Shown piece by piece: positions 29,151 through 38,899 of a stretch of DNA of 64,000 nt. Source of the DNA: Bacteroidota bacterium (GTDB taxonomy: Bacteria; Bacteroidota; Ignavibacteria; UBA10030; SZUA-254). Under the pieces are notes generated by a model, which saw nothing but the letters and a program-made list of their open reading frames with translations, ran no database searches and was not told where the DNA came from. The position numbers and the translations under genes were made by a program. Each line of letters starts with the position of its first letter. Positions within the stretch are counted from its first letter, which is position 1. The stretch lies in contig JAGVIE010000038.1 in assembly GCA_020056225.1 (NCBI GenBank), positions 25,835-89,834 on the forward strand, given 5' to 3'.

Positions 29151-30071
29151 ATGCCGAAGGTCGCCTACATATTTCCCGGTCAAGGCTCCCAGTATGTTGG
29201 GATGGGAAAAGATTTGTACGAACGCAGTGATAAAGCGCGCGAGTTGTTCGATAAAGCCGACGCTTTGTTGGGCATCAATCTCAGCAGCATATGTTTTGAC
29301 GGACCGGAAGATGCGCTTAGACAAACGAAGAACACTCAGCCCGCACTATTTTTGCACAGCATGGTTTTAGTAAGTATGATTAACCGAAACAATGCCTCGA
29401 TGGTTGCGGGGCATTCGCTCGGAGAATATTCTGCGCTTGTTGCTGCCGGCGCATTGACATTCGAAGATGGACTTAGATTGGTTCGCCTACGCGGCGAGTT
29501 GATGCAATATGCCGGTGAAAAGGAAAAGGGGACTATGGCGGCGGTCGTTGGGCTGAACACGGAAGTTGTTGAGGAAATTTGTCGGGAAGCAAGCAGTGCG
29601 GGTGTTGTACAATGTGCCAACTTTAATTCCCCGGGCCAGATTGTTATCAGCGGTTCCGTAGGGGGTATTCAAAAGGCAATGGAAATTGCTAAAGCACGCG
29701 GTGCAAAACTTGTCAAAGAGCTTGTGGTCAGCGGCGCCTTCCATTCTCCATTAATGAAGAGTGCGCTGGAAGGTTTGAATGCGGGGCTAAATTCAGCGGT
29801 TATAAGGGACGCTCAAATTCCGGTATATGCAAATGTAACCGGAAAGGGCGTGCAAAAAGCAGAAGAAATTCGTACATTGCTAAACGAACAGCTTACAAAA
29901 CCTGTGTGCTGGGAAGAATCGATCGTTCAGATGATAGCCGATGGGGCTACGACATTCATCGAATTTGGTCCCGGCAAAGTTCTTCAAGGTTTGGTGAAAC
30001 GCATCAACAATAATATTGATGTGAAAGGCGTAGATAAATTTGATGATATACAAAAAATAGAGCAGATTTAA
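29151..30071 (+). CDS. fabD: Malonyl CoA-acyl carrier protein transacylase
   Basis: 306 residues. Loads malonyl groups from CoA onto ACP. FPGQGSQYVGMGKDLY marks the N-terminus; the nucleophile is Ser89 in AGHSLGEYSALVAAG; the catalytic His lies in SGAFHSPLM. The end carries FIEFGPGKVLQGLVKRI. It starts 7 nt after fabH and is followed at once by fabG. Confidence 0.96.
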   Translation: MPKVAYIFPGQGSQYVGMGKDLYERSDKARELFDKADALLGINLSSICFDGPEDALRQTKNTQPALFLHSMVLVSMINRNNASMVAGHSLGEYSALVAAGALTFEDGLRLVRLRGELMQYAGEKEKGTMAAVVGLNTEVVEEICREASSAGVVQCANFNSPGQIVISGSVGGIQKAMEIAKARGAKLVKELVVSGAFHSPLMKSALEGLNAGLNSAVIRDAQIPVYANVTGKGVQKAEEIRTLLNEQLTKPVCWEESIVQMIADGATTFIEFGPGKVLQGLVKRINNNIDVKGVDKFDDIQKIEQI

Positions 30072-30073
30072 TA

Positions 30074-30823
30074 TTGATTAAAACTCTGATAAATAAAGTT
30101 GCGGTAGTAACAGGGAGCGCCCAGGGCATCGGGAAAGCTATTGCTATCAAGCTTGCTAATGCCGGCGCGGATGTAATCGTGGTCGACATGGACGTAGAAG
30201 GCATTGGACAAACATCAAAAGAAATCGAATCATTAGGCGTAAAAGCGCTCGGTGTCAAATGCAATGTTGCCGATGCAAACGAAGTTGCAAATCTTGTTTC
30301 TAAAATACAGGAAACATTTCCAACGATCGATATCCTTGTTAATAACGCCGGAATTACGCGAGACAATCTTCTGATAAGAATGGACGAGAAGGATTGGGAT
30401 ATTGTTTTATCTGTAAACTTGAAGGGTCCATTCCTCATGACTAAAGCAATCAGCCAGGTTATGATGAGACAAAGACGGGGGCGTATCGTCAATGTTGCTT
30501 CTGTCGTTGGTATGATGGGCAATGCCGGACAGGCAAATTATGCGGCTTCAAAGGGCGGATTGGTTGCATTTACAAAATCTGTTGCCAAGGAATTCGCCTC
30601 GCGCAATATAACTTGTAATGCTGTTGCGCCCGGATTCATCGAAACAAGAATGACGGAAAAATTACAAAATGCAGTAAAAGAAAATTATATCAAAGCAATC
30701 CCTCTAAACCGATTCGGCACTGCAGACGATGTTGCCAATGCAATTTTGTTCCTGGCATCTGATGATGCGAGCTATATTACGGGGCAAATAATCGGTGTGG
30801 ACGGCGGTATGTTTATGAGGTAA
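30074..30823 (+). CDS. fabG: 3-oxoacyl-[ACP] reductase
   Basis: 249 residues from a TTG start 2 nt after the fabD stop. NADPH-dependent ketoreductase of the fatty-acid elongation cycle. Rossmann motif TGSAQGIGKA, NNAGITRDNLL, and the catalytic Ser143, Tyr156 and Lys160 (YAASKGG) of short-chain dehydrogenases. The C-terminal IIGVDGGMFM matches FabG. Context leaves little doubt about the substrate. Confidence 0.95.
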   Translation: MIKTLINKVAVVTGSAQGIGKAIAIKLANAGADVIVVDMDVEGIGQTSKEIESLGVKALGVKCNVADANEVANLVSKIQETFPTIDILVNNAGITRDNLLIRMDEKDWDIVLSVNLKGPFLMTKAISQVMMRQRRGRIVNVASVVGMMGNAGQANYAASKGGLVAFTKSVAKEFASRNITCNAVAPGFIETRMTEKLQNAVKENYIKAIPLNRFGTADDVANAILFLASDDASYITGQIIGVDGGMFMR

Positions 30824-30888
30824 TAGTCAGAATTTTTAAAAAATAGCAATTCATCAAATTAAAATCAATAATATAAGGAGAAAACCTT

Positions 30889-31125
30889 ATGGCAGATGTA
30901 GAAGCAAAAGTAAAAGAGATCATAATGAATAAGCTTGGCGTAGAAGCCTCGCAGGTAACCCCGGCTGCGTCGTTCACAAACGATCTCGGCGCCGATTCAC
31001 TTGATACGGTAGAATTGGTGATGGAGTTTGAGAAATCATTTAATCTCCAGATACCCGATGAAGACGCAGAAAAAATATCGACAGTCGGTGATGCAATAAA
31101 TTATCTGTCTGCGAAAGCTAAATAA
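30889..31125 (+). CDS. acpP: Acyl carrier protein
   Basis: A 78-residue acidic carrier protein. The phosphopantetheine attachment site is Ser37 in [13 protein letters not shown]. The 65-nt gap before it ends in a strong AAGGAG ribosome-binding site, fitting the high synthesis level ACP needs. It carries all acyl intermediates made by the neighbouring Fab enzymes. Confidence 0.97.
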   Translation: MADVEAKVKEIIMNKLGVEASQVTPAASFTNDLGADSLDTVELVMEFEKSFNLQIPDEDAEKISTVGDAINYLSAKAK

Positions 31126-31191
31126 TTTAATATTTCCAGAACTCAACTTAGTTTTTCGGACTTTTTGAGATAACGTTGACGTGGAGAAAGA

Positions 31192-32454
31192 ATGAACACA
31201 AACCATAATAATCGGCGCCGTGTTGTTGTTACGGGGATGGGTGTTGTTACGCCTATCGGATTGAATGTGAATGAATGCTGGAATAATTCTCTATCTGGAA
31301 AAAGCGGTGTGGGAAAAATTACCTATTTCGATTCGAGCAAGTACGCTACGAAAATTGCCGCGGAATTGAAAGGATTTAATCCGTTGAATTTTATTGAGAA
31401 AAAGGAAGTCAACAGGATGGATCCTTTTACACAGTATGGAATGGCGTCGGCGGCAATGGCGATGAAAGATTCCGGGCTTGACCTTGAAAAGGTTGACCGG
31501 GATCGGGCGGGAGTCATCTTTGGTTCGGGGATCGGAGGAATGCTGACGTGGCATAACCAGATGCAGGAATATTATGTGAGTGGTCCAGACCGTATCAGTC
31601 CGTTCTTCGTACCGATGATGATCGCCGATATAGCCGCAGGGTACATTTCAATGAAGTACAAATTGAAAGGTCCGAACTACGCTACAACATCTGCTTGTTC
31701 TACGTCTTCTCACGCAATTGCCGATGCGTTTATGTTAATCCAGCGCGGTGATGCTGATATAATGGTTACAGGCGGTTCTGAGGCGGCTATAACGCCGATG
31801 GGTATCGGCGGTTTTAATGCAATGAAAGCGCTCTCGACACGCAACGACAAACCCGAAAAAGCAAGCAGACCATTTGATGCACAGAGAGATGGTTTTGTTA
31901 TGGGAGAAGGCGGCGGTGTATTGATTCTTGAAGAACTTAAGCATGCTTTAAATCGCGGCGCGAGTATTTATGCTGAACTAAGCGGTATTGGACTTACTGC
32001 CGATGCTCACCATATAACCGCACCTGCACCGGGAGGCGAAGGCGCAGTGCGCTCAATGGGCTTGTGCATGAAAGATGCAGGGCTGCATCCCTCTGAAATT
32101 GATTACATAAATGCCCATGGTACTTCTACACAATACAACGACAAAACAGAAACTCAGGCGATTAAAACCGTATTTGGCGAGCACGCGTTAAAACTTCATA
32201 TCAGCTCGACGAAATCGATGACAGGTCATTTGCTTGGCGCCGCCGGAGCAATCGAATCTATCTTTACTATCCTTGCGATAAAGAATAACATGCTGCCTCC
32301 GACGATTAATTATGAATTTCCCGATCCGGAGTGTGACTTGAATTATGTTCCGAATAAACCAATTTCCAAAATTGTAAATGCTGCAATCAGCAACACATTT
32401 GGGTTTGGTGGACACAACGCATCGATCTTGTTCAAGAAATTCAAAGAGAATTGA
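31192..32454 (+). CDS. fabF: 3-oxoacyl-ACP synthase II (FabF)
   Basis: 420 residues. Condensing enzyme for chain elongation. Catalytic Cys169 (TTSACSTSSHA), His in NAHGTSTQYND and His in KSMTGHLLGAAGA form the Cys-His-His triad that separates FabF/FabB from FabH. It follows acpP by 66 nt and is itself followed by rnc, the usual order. Confidence 0.96.
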   Translation: MNTNHNNRRRVVVTGMGVVTPIGLNVNECWNNSLSGKSGVGKITYFDSSKYATKIAAELKGFNPLNFIEKKEVNRMDPFTQYGMASAAMAMKDSGLDLEKVDRDRAGVIFGSGIGGMLTWHNQMQEYYVSGPDRISPFFVPMMIADIAAGYISMKYKLKGPNYATTSACSTSSHAIADAFMLIQRGDADIMVTGGSEAAITPMGIGGFNAMKALSTRNDKPEKASRPFDAQRDGFVMGEGGGVLILEELKHALNRGASIYAELSGIGLTADAHHITAPAPGGEGAVRSMGLCMKDAGLHPSEIDYINAHGTSTQYNDKTETQAIKTVFGEHALKLHISSTKSMTGHLLGAAGAIESIFTILAIKNNMLPPTINYEFPDPECDLNYVPNKPISKIVNAAISNTFGFGGHNASILFKKFKEN

Positions 32455-32466
32455 TGTTGTTAAAGT

Positions 32467-33243
32467 ATGACAATCCTGCGCCATTTCTTATTAAGGTTAA
32501 GCAAACTAATTGGCGCGCATCCGGAAGAATTATTCGGAGAAATAGATTTTAACAAACTCGAAAACGTTCTTCACTATTCCATCCGCAACAAACAATTTTT
32601 CCGGGAGGCGTTATCTCACCGTTCCTATCTTCAAGTCAGCGACGACAAAACCGCAATTTCTAATGAACGTCTTGAGTTCCTTGGCGATTCCGTCTTGAAT
32701 CTTGTGGTCGGCGAGTATCTTTATCATCGCGAACCAAACGCAGAAGAAGGTGAATTAACAAAAGTGCGGTCTCGTTTTGTTAACCGTAAGGCGGCAAGCA
32801 TCTATGCGCGCAACTTGCGGCTTATGGAATTTATTCTCGTAAGCCCCCCTACACTGCAAATTCTCGGAAGAGGTATGGAAACAATACTTTCAGACGCATT
32901 TGAGGCAATCGTCGGGGCTATTTATCTTGATGGCGGATATGAACAGGCGAAGCAATTCATAGAACGCTGCGTTTCTTCTGCCATAGAAAGCAGCGCGTTG
33001 AAATTGGACGATGAAAATTTTAAAAGCCAACTGCTGGAACAGTCTCAGGCGAGCGGGATTGGTGTTCCACGCTACGTCACCATAAATGAATCTGGTCCCG
33101 ATCATGATCGTACATTCACAGTCGAAGTTTTCATAGGTAAAAACTCTTACGGCACAGGTACAGGTAAGAATAAAAAAGATGCCGAGCAGGCGGCGGCTGA
33201 GAAAGCATTAAAACAATTCCATAATGACGAAGGTGTAGAATGA
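32467..33243 (+). CDS. rnc: Ribonuclease III
   Basis: A 258-residue double-strand-specific endoribonuclease that processes rRNA precursors. The signature ERLEFLGDSVLNLVV (residues 67-81) supplies acidic metal ligands, with a second acidic site in LSDAFEAIVGAIYLDGG. The C-terminal ~75 residues are a dsRNA-binding domain (GTGKNKKDAEQAAAEKAL). The stop overlaps the start of the next gene (ATGA). Confidence 0.96.
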   Translation: MTILRHFLLRLSKLIGAHPEELFGEIDFNKLENVLHYSIRNKQFFREALSHRSYLQVSDDKTAISNERLEFLGDSVLNLVVGEYLYHREPNAEEGELTKVRSRFVNRKAASIYARNLRLMEFILVSPPTLQILGRGMETILSDAFEAIVGAIYLDGGYEQAKQFIERCVSSAIESSALKLDDENFKSQLLEQSQASGIGVPRYVTINESGPDHDRTFTVEVFIGKNSYGTGTGKNKKDAEQAAAEKALKQFHNDEGVE

Positions 33244-33653
33244 AGTCGTTAAGCGATAATGAAATAAGACGTATTCTTGAAGAGTCAAAGACGATAGCCA
33301 TAGTCGGGGCTTCTGCTAAACCCGATAGAGATAGCTACATGATCATGCAATTTCTACAACAGCACGGTTATAATGTTATTCCTGTTAATCCGGCATATAA
33401 AGAAATTGCAGGTCTCAAATGCTACTCAGGTTTGCGCGATATTCCGGAGAAAATAGATATAGTAGATATATTTAGGAAACAGGAAGATGTTCTACCAATA
33501 GTCGATGACGCGATTGCCGTAAATGCCAAGACTGTTTGGATGCAGTTGGGAGTTGTAAACGAAGATGCGGCGCGGGCGGCATCCAGGGCAGGTATAAATG
33601 TTATAATGAATCGTTGTATAAAGATAGATTTTATCAGGCTTATCTCCCGCTGA
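33240..33653 (+). CDS. CoA-binding protein (YccU-like)
   Basis: 137 residues with a Rossmann-type CoA-binding fold: AIVGASAKPDRDSYMIMQFL, YNVIPVNPAYKEIAG and VDIFRKQEDVLPIVDDAI. The family is widespread; its members bind CoA in vitro but the physiological role is not settled. It overlaps rnc by 4 nt and ends 5 nt before the BamA-like gene. Confidence 0.85.
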   Translation: MKSLSDNEIRRILEESKTIAIVGASAKPDRDSYMIMQFLQQHGYNVIPVNPAYKEIAGLKCYSGLRDIPEKIDIVDIFRKQEDVLPIVDDAIAVNAKTVWMQLGVVNEDAARAASRAGINVIMNRCIKIDFIRLISR

Positions 33654-33658
33654 TCCGA

Positions 33659-34996
33659 ATGAAGACAATCATTGTACTCCCCGTTATTATTTTCTTGCTT
33701 TGTTATTCTCAGTGCTATAGCCGGGATTTACAGATTTTAAGAGATTCTACGGTTACCGCTTCCGATACTATTCTTGTGGTTGATACCATTGTAATCGTTG
33801 GAAATAAACATACCAAAGGTTTTGTAATCGTTCGCGAGATGTCGCTGCAGCGCGGTACGCAAATTACGAAAGAACTTCTTCAGTACGATCAGGAACGTAT
33901 CTACAGCCTTGGCTTGTTTAACCGCGTTCAACTTCACGTTGCAGTAACCTCGAATGGACACGCGGATATTATAGTCGAGGTTAGTGAACGTTGGTTCATA
34001 TTCCCATTTCCGATTATCGGCGTTAAGGACAGAGACTGGGATAAAGTATATTACGGGATTGGATTACTCCATGCAAATTTTCGGGGACGCAATGAAAAAC
34101 TATTTGGGACGGTCGTGCTTGGCTATGATCCATCCGCATCCCTTTCATACCGAAATCCTTTTCTCAGCATAGATGGCTCATATATTCTCGATACACGCAT
34201 AGCTTATAATAAGGTTCGGAATAAGAGCATTCAGGCATCAAGCGGATCTGATAATTTTAATGAAAAACATTTTTCATTTTCATTCAGCCTTGGCAAACGC
34301 ATCGGCATTAAACATACATTTTGGGTAACAACAGGGTATGAGGTTGTCGACGTTTCTGAATATAAACCGGGAAGAACAAACTCATCTACAGGCAAGGATA
34401 AATTTCCCATACTCGGTTTGAGTTACGCATACGATACGCGCGATCTATACGAGTATCCATCCTACGGAACGCTTTTAAAGGCGTCTGTCTACAAATATGG
34501 CATTCCATCAGGTAATGTAGATATTATTCGTTACGCCGTCGATTTTCGTCGTTATATACCGCTCGGATCAGATTTTGTTCTGACAACCAGAACATTTACC
34601 GATATCGTTGCCGCCGGACCAACGGCGAGTTATCACCACGTGTACTTCGGTTACAATGAAAGAGTACGAGGGCACTTTACAGAAGTGATAGAAGGAGAAA
34701 ATCTTTTAGGTGTTTCTACTGAATTACACTATCCTTTGATTAAACCGGTTTATTTTAAATTCGATTTTTTGCCGGCAGAGTTCAGCATTCTAAAATTTGG
34801 AGTCGGTGCCGCCGCTTTTGCTGATGCGGGAACTGTATGGTTTCGCCATCAACCGGTTGCCATTAATTTGTTTGCCAGGGGGTACGGCTTTGGCGTTCAC
34901 TTTATCCTTCCTTATAGCTGGATCCTTCGAACTGATTATGCCTGGAATGAAGTCCGGCGCGGCGAATTTATCGTCGACTTAGGATCATCATTTTGA
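33659..34996 (+). CDS. BamA/Omp85-family outer-membrane protein
   Basis: I place the start at the ATG at 33659, which opens a signal peptide (KTIIVLPVIIFLLCYSQC); the upstream extension in the same frame overlaps the previous gene and is not coding. 445 residues. One POTRA-like domain follows (VVDTIVIVGNKHTKGFVIVR, RGTQITKELLQYDQERIYSLGLFNRV), then a ~300-residue barrel with YAYDTRDLYEYPSYG and NERVRGHF, ending in Phe. With a single POTRA it is too short for BamA itself (which has five), so it is more likely a TamA-like or patatin-linked Omp85 protein. Confidence 0.85.
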   Translation: MKTIIVLPVIIFLLCYSQCYSRDLQILRDSTVTASDTILVVDTIVIVGNKHTKGFVIVREMSLQRGTQITKELLQYDQERIYSLGLFNRVQLHVAVTSNGHADIIVEVSERWFIFPFPIIGVKDRDWDKVYYGIGLLHANFRGRNEKLFGTVVLGYDPSASLSYRNPFLSIDGSYILDTRIAYNKVRNKSIQASSGSDNFNEKHFSFSFSLGKRIGIKHTFWVTTGYEVVDVSEYKPGRTNSSTGKDKFPILGLSYAYDTRDLYEYPSYGTLLKASVYKYGIPSGNVDIIRYAVDFRRYIPLGSDFVLTTRTFTDIVAAGPTASYHHVYFGYNERVRGHFTEVIEGENLLGVSTELHYPLIKPVYFKFDFLPAEFSILKFGVGAAAFADAGTVWFRHQPVAINLFARGYGFGVHFILPYSWILRTDYAWNEVRRGEFIVDLGSSF

Positions 34997-35088
34997 GTTA
35001 ACCTTACTAAGCATTATATTGCTTCATATTTGAGTGACGCAATCTAAACTTATTTTCTACCTTTGCGTTTTTTATTTATCATTGGAAT

Positions 35089-35799
35089 ATGGATTATTTC
35101 TACACACAACCCGAAAAAATCGCAACCACTTCTCTCATAATAGATGGCGACGAATTCACTCATCTGACGCACGTCATGCGTAAAAGGGTAGGCGATACCA
35201 TTCGCATAGTGGATGGACTGGGGACAGCGCATGATGCCGAGATAAAAGAAATTACAAAAAAAACAGCAACTGCCGCAATTCTCGAAACCTACAAAAACCA
35301 CAATGAACACCCCGTAGCTATAACTTTGGCAGTAGGAATTTTAAAAAATCCATCCAGATTCGATTTTTTGGTTGAAAAGGTAACAGAGCTTGGTGCAAAA
35401 GAAATTATTCCCCTGCGTACTGATCGGACAATTCCGTCTCATGCAAAAGTGGATCGCTGGCAGAAATTAGCATTAGCGGCTATGAAGCAATCGGGGCGGT
35501 CATTCCTTCCGATGGTGAGAAACACGAAGTCGCTCGATGAGTTTTTGAATGATACGAATTCTTTTGATTTAAAACTGATCGCACACGAGAAAGAAGAAGA
35601 GAACGCTCCGATTCGAATCGCGCCTTCTTCCCGATCTGCAGGCTCGATGGTCATTCTTATCGGACCTGAGGGTGGATTCAGCGACGAGGAAGTTAATCGG
35701 TGTGTTGATGCCGGTTATCAGCGTCTTTATCTTGGTGAACGCCGTTTGCGTACCGAAACAGCGGCAATTGTAGCGGTATCGAAGTTCATTGTACCATAA
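35089..35799 (+). CDS. rsmE: 16S rRNA (uracil-1498-N3)-methyltransferase
   Basis: 236 residues, SPOUT-fold methyltransferase that modifies U1498 in the decoding region. The trefoil-knot motifs are clear: ILIGPEGGFSDEEV and YLGERRLRTETAAIVAVSKF at the C-terminus, with TDRTIPSHAKVDRW in the middle. The N-terminal PUA-like part includes THVMRKRVGDTIRIVDG. Last gene on the plus strand before convergent hut genes. Confidence 0.94.
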   Translation: MDYFYTQPEKIATTSLIIDGDEFTHLTHVMRKRVGDTIRIVDGLGTAHDAEIKEITKKTATAAILETYKNHNEHPVAITLAVGILKNPSRFDFLVEKVTELGAKEIIPLRTDRTIPSHAKVDRWQKLALAAMKQSGRSFLPMVRNTKSLDEFLNDTNSFDLKLIAHEKEEENAPIRIAPSSRSAGSMVILIGPEGGFSDEEVNRCVDAGYQRLYLGERRLRTETAAIVAVSKFIVP

Positions 35800-35830
35800 T
35801 ATTGATCTTAAATAACTCCAATAAACAAAG

Positions 35831-35851
35831 AGGTGGGTTTTGCAACCCGCC
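35831..35851. terminator. Hairpin between convergent rsmE and hut genes
   Basis: AGGTGGGTT ... AACCCGCCC forms a stem with one G-T pair around a short TTGC loop, 30 nt after the rsmE stop and 32 nt before the stop of the convergent cyclodeaminase gene. The position fits a bidirectional terminator. No long T-run follows. Confidence 0.5.
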
Positions 35852-35882
35852 CCTTCAATTATAGAGTTAAATTTATTTGTCG

Positions 35883-36515
35883 TTACGATGGATTGATTTT
35901 AGTTCTTACAATTTGCATAATCTCCTCAGTCATCATTCTGCATGTACGCTGGAGAGATACTACTTCATCCGTTCGCCATCCGACGAATTCCTGATCGGTA
36001 ATACTGCTAATATTGATTTGAACGTTGAGCGCCGCGCCTTCTGCCGCGGCGTGAAGCATAAGCGCGCTTACTCCGGCATCGCTGATAGAATTCGCGTTTC
36101 CTTTTTCCGCGACAATTTTTGCAAGAGCTAATCCATCAACGACATGCTTCATAACTCTAAGCGGAATGAGAGCGGCTTCCTTTGTCGCCGCCTGGATTGC
36201 CGCCGTTCGTAATGCTTTTTGATTTTCCGACTCTTTCGGAAGTCCGAACGCCTCCATAACTTTATTAAATGCGTCTGTGTCTTGATCAATCAGGGTTGTA
36301 AATGTTCTTCTCAGTTCTTCGGATTTAAGAACGATGCTTTTCATCTCGTGTTCAACTTCGATGTATTTTTTCTTGCCAATTGTCAGATTACAAACCATAG
36401 ATGTTAATGCCGCGCCAAGTGATCCTGCTAAGGCAGCAACACTACCGCCGCCCGGCGCTGGAGAATTGGAGGCAAGCTCATCAATAAATCTTGTTACTGT
36501 TTTTTCTGTCAACAT
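35883..36515 (-). CDS. Formiminotetrahydrofolate cyclodeaminase family protein
   Basis: 210 residues matching the cyclodeaminase half of FTCD: FIDELASNSPAPGGGSVAAL at the start, a helical body and a DGLALA segment. The enzyme converts 5-formimino-THF to methenyl-THF and ammonia, completing the transfer of the histidine-derived carbon to folate. In mammals it is fused to the transferase; here they are separate neighbouring genes. It lies downstream of ftcD in the hut-type operon, across a short palindromic repeat. Confidence 0.88.
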   Translation of the reverse strand: MLTEKTVTRFIDELASNSPAPGGGSVAALAGSLGAALTSMVCNLTIGKKKYIEVEHEMKSIVLKSEELRRTFTTLIDQDTDAFNKVMEAFGLPKESENQKALRTAAIQAATKEAALIPLRVMKHVVDGLALAKIVAEKGNANSISDAGVSALMLHAAAEGAALNVQINISSITDQEFVGWRTDEVVSLQRTCRMMTEEIMQIVRTKINPS

Positions 36516-36550
36516 ATATATATCTCCTGTTTTTCTAAGAATGATGCTGT

Positions 36551-36593
36551 ATCCATCTCCAACTTTGGAGAGGGATTATGGGGTGAGGATCAA
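36551..36593. repeat. Palindromic repeat beside the ftcD stop codon
   Basis: TCTCCAA (36556-36562), CT, TTGGAGA (36565-36571), then GGGATTATGGGGTGAGG running into the ftcD stop codon. The last part matches the sequences next to the stop codons of dnaK and the PLP-enzyme gene, so this is a stop-linked dispersed repeat and a possible attenuator. Confidence 0.55.
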
Positions 36594-37591
36594 ATCATAT
36601 ATTCAATAATTTTCTTTTTTGGATCAAATCGTTCAAGCTGGCTCAAACCCAATACCTCAACTGCGCGCGCGATATACTGTTCCTCTTTGACATTCGGGAC
36701 GTTGCCGACATAAAATTTTCCGGCAATTACAAGCGCCTCTTTAGGAATAAGCCCAACGACCTCACTGCCCGTAACGTTAAGCCCAAGCTTCTGAGCTTCC
36801 CTTTTTACTTCTTCAAATGCAACGTGAGGAGGCGTAACGTTAAAATTGGTGAGATTAATTGAGACCTGTGCGATATCGAAGCGCTCGAGCATTACTCCCA
36901 TCGCCTTAACAGATTTCAGTGAGCCGGGAACCTTCACGCTCTTACCGGATGAGTCTTTAATGTTCCGTCCGCTTTCACGAATTCTGAGCGCGATTTCATG
37001 AGCAAGGTCTTTGTTGTTCGTAGTAAGATTAACGTTGTACGCGATGAGGAATACGCGCGCGCCTGTTACAGTTGCGCCGGATTTTGAATTGAAATCGGGG
37101 GCTCCGTAATCGGGACGCCAAGCCGGGTCTTTGAGTTTCTCAGCCAGTCCTTCATACTCACCTTTCCTGATATTGGAAAGATTTTGCCGCTCCGGGATCC
37201 GGGCGGCTTCTTCATACAAATACATAGGAATGTGAAGTTCATCAGCCACGCGTTTACCGAATTCGTTGGCTAACCGAACGCAATCCTGCATGGAAACGCC
37301 TGAAATTGGAATGAACGGTACCACGTCGGTTGCGCCGAGCCGCGGATGTTCGCCTTTGTGCTTGGTCATATCGATTAACCCGGCGGCTGTTTTAGTCGAT
37401 TGGAAAGCCGCTTCCCTGACTGAGTCCGGGTTGCCTACAAATGTCACCACACACCGATTGTAATCTTTGTCGGGTTCAACGCTTAGGAGCTTAACGTTAT
37501 TGACTTGTTTGATGCTCTCGGCGATAGCGTCGATAACTTTTTGGTCTCTTCCTTCGCTGAAGTTCGGAACACATTCTACCAGTTTAGTCAT
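36590..37591 (-). CDS. ftcD: Glutamate formimidoyltransferase
   Basis: 333 residues. Transfers the formimino group of N-formimino-L-glutamate to tetrahydrofolate. VECVPNFSEGRD is the family's N-terminal signature; HPRLGATDVVPFIPISG carries active-site residues; the rest covers both halves of the transferase domain (GVMLERFDIAQVSINLTN). The length is that of a stand-alone transferase with no fused cyclodeaminase. Middle gene of the histidine-catabolic run. Confidence 0.93.
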   Translation of the reverse strand: MTKLVECVPNFSEGRDQKVIDAIAESIKQVNNVKLLSVEPDKDYNRCVVTFVGNPDSVREAAFQSTKTAAGLIDMTKHKGEHPRLGATDVVPFIPISGVSMQDCVRLANEFGKRVADELHIPMYLYEEAARIPERQNLSNIRKGEYEGLAEKLKDPAWRPDYGAPDFNSKSGATVTGARVFLIAYNVNLTTNNKDLAHEIALRIRESGRNIKDSSGKSVKVPGSLKSVKAMGVMLERFDIAQVSINLTNFNVTPPHVAFEEVKREAQKLGLNVTGSEVVGLIPKEALVIAGKFYVGNVPNVKEEQYIARAVEVLGLSQLERFDPKKKIIEYMI

Positions 37592-37634
37592 ATTCTTTCA
37601 ATTAAAAATTTAAAATGCAGAATTAAAAACATTA

Positions 37635-38879
37635 TCAGAATTCCAACACAACTCCGTCTTTCACAACTTTTTCCACGTGGTTCTCGCCAAAGTGATACGG
37701 GAGGAATTTATAATTTGGTATATCCAGCACTATCAGATCGGCTTTCTTACCGACATCAATACTGCCGATTTCGTTTGACAGATTTAATGCCGCCGCAGCG
37801 TTTAGCGTTGACGCGGTGATAGCTTCTTCCGGCGACATCTTCATTTGTGCGCATGCGATCGTCATCATTATCGGCATACTGTACGACATGCAGGAACCGG
37901 GGTTAAAATCCGTGGCAATCGCAACCGGAACGCCTGCATCGATCATCTTTCTTGCGGGCGCGTGCGGATGATTCAGGAAGAATGATACGCCAGGCAACAA
38001 AACACCGACAACCTTTGCTTCTGCGAGCGCTTTAATGCCTGCGTCGCTGATATTCTCAAGATGATCAGCCGAGACAGCTTTTATTTCAGCGGCAAGCTCT
38101 GAACCGCCGCAGGAAGTAAGCTCGTCGGCATGAAGTTTGGGCAGAAGCCCCGCGTTCTTAGCGGCGGAAAAAATGATGCGGCAATCTTCCGGCTCGAAAT
38201 AAGATTTCTCGCAGAAGACATCACAAAACTTTGCTAAGTGTTTCTTGCCGATATAAGGAATCATCTTCGAGGTTATTAAATCGACATATTCTTTTTTCCG
38301 GGATCCAAATTCAAGAGGGACAGCGTGGGCGCCGAGGAATGTCGGGATAATTGAAATTACCTCCTCTTCATTCAACTCGGTGATAGCTTCAAGCATTTTG
38401 ATTTCGTTGTCCGCGTCTAATCCATACCCGCTTTTAATTTCAACAGTCGTGGTGCCGCTGCGCAGAAGGGAATTCAAATATTTTCGGGCGAATTTCTTTA
38501 AATCTTTTTTCTGAGTGTTGCGAACATGCTGAACCGTGCTCAAAATTCCACCGCCGCGCGACGCGATTTCCTGATATGTAGCTCCGGCGCTTCGCATTGC
38601 GAACTCATTCTCACGACTGCCGGCGAATACTAAATGTGTATGCGCGTCAACGAAGCCGGGCATGACAACTTTGTTCATGCAGTCTAGGACATCTGCTTCC
38701 TTGATACTCGACATCGAGAGTTCTTCCATCTTGCCTATCCACTGTATCGTATTGTTCTCAATAAGTACAGCCGCGTTCTCGATGATGCCGAGATTTTGCA
38801 TCTCCTTGCCAATTTTGACGGGACGATTTTGAGACGCAACCGTGATTAATTGTTTAATATTGATAAGCGCGAGATTCAA
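37635..38879 (-). CDS. hutI: Imidazolonepropionase
   Basis: 414 residues from a TTG start. Metal-dependent amidohydrolase that opens the ring of imidazolone-5-propionate in the third step of histidine degradation. VMPGFVDAHTHLVFAGSREN carries the HxH zinc site; SGYGLDADNE, KLHADEL, SADHLENIS and ATDFNPGS supply the remaining ligands and substrate loops. hutH and hutU are not in the window. It is the first gene of the operon and has a readable promoter and operator-like palindrome immediately upstream. Confidence 0.95.
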   Translation of the reverse strand: MNLALINIKQLITVASQNRPVKIGKEMQNLGIIENAAVLIENNTIQWIGKMEELSMSSIKEADVLDCMNKVVMPGFVDAHTHLVFAGSRENEFAMRSAGATYQEIASRGGGILSTVQHVRNTQKKDLKKFARKYLNSLLRSGTTTVEIKSGYGLDADNEIKMLEAITELNEEEVISIIPTFLGAHAVPLEFGSRKKEYVDLITSKMIPYIGKKHLAKFCDVFCEKSYFEPEDCRIIFSAAKNAGLLPKLHADELTSCGGSELAAEIKAVSADHLENISDAGIKALAEAKVVGVLLPGVSFFLNHPHAPARKMIDAGVPVAIATDFNPGSCMSYSMPIMMTIACAQMKMSPEEAITASTLNAAAALNLSNEIGSIDVGKKADLIVLDIPNYKFLPYHFGENHVEKVVKDGVVLEF

Positions 38880-38899
38880 TTTAATTGTCGATTTTGAGG

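Noticed and set aside
33536..33658. N-terminal extension of the BamA-like protein
   Set aside because: It overlaps the CoA-binding protein gene in another frame and would bury the signal peptide; the start at 33659 is preferred.
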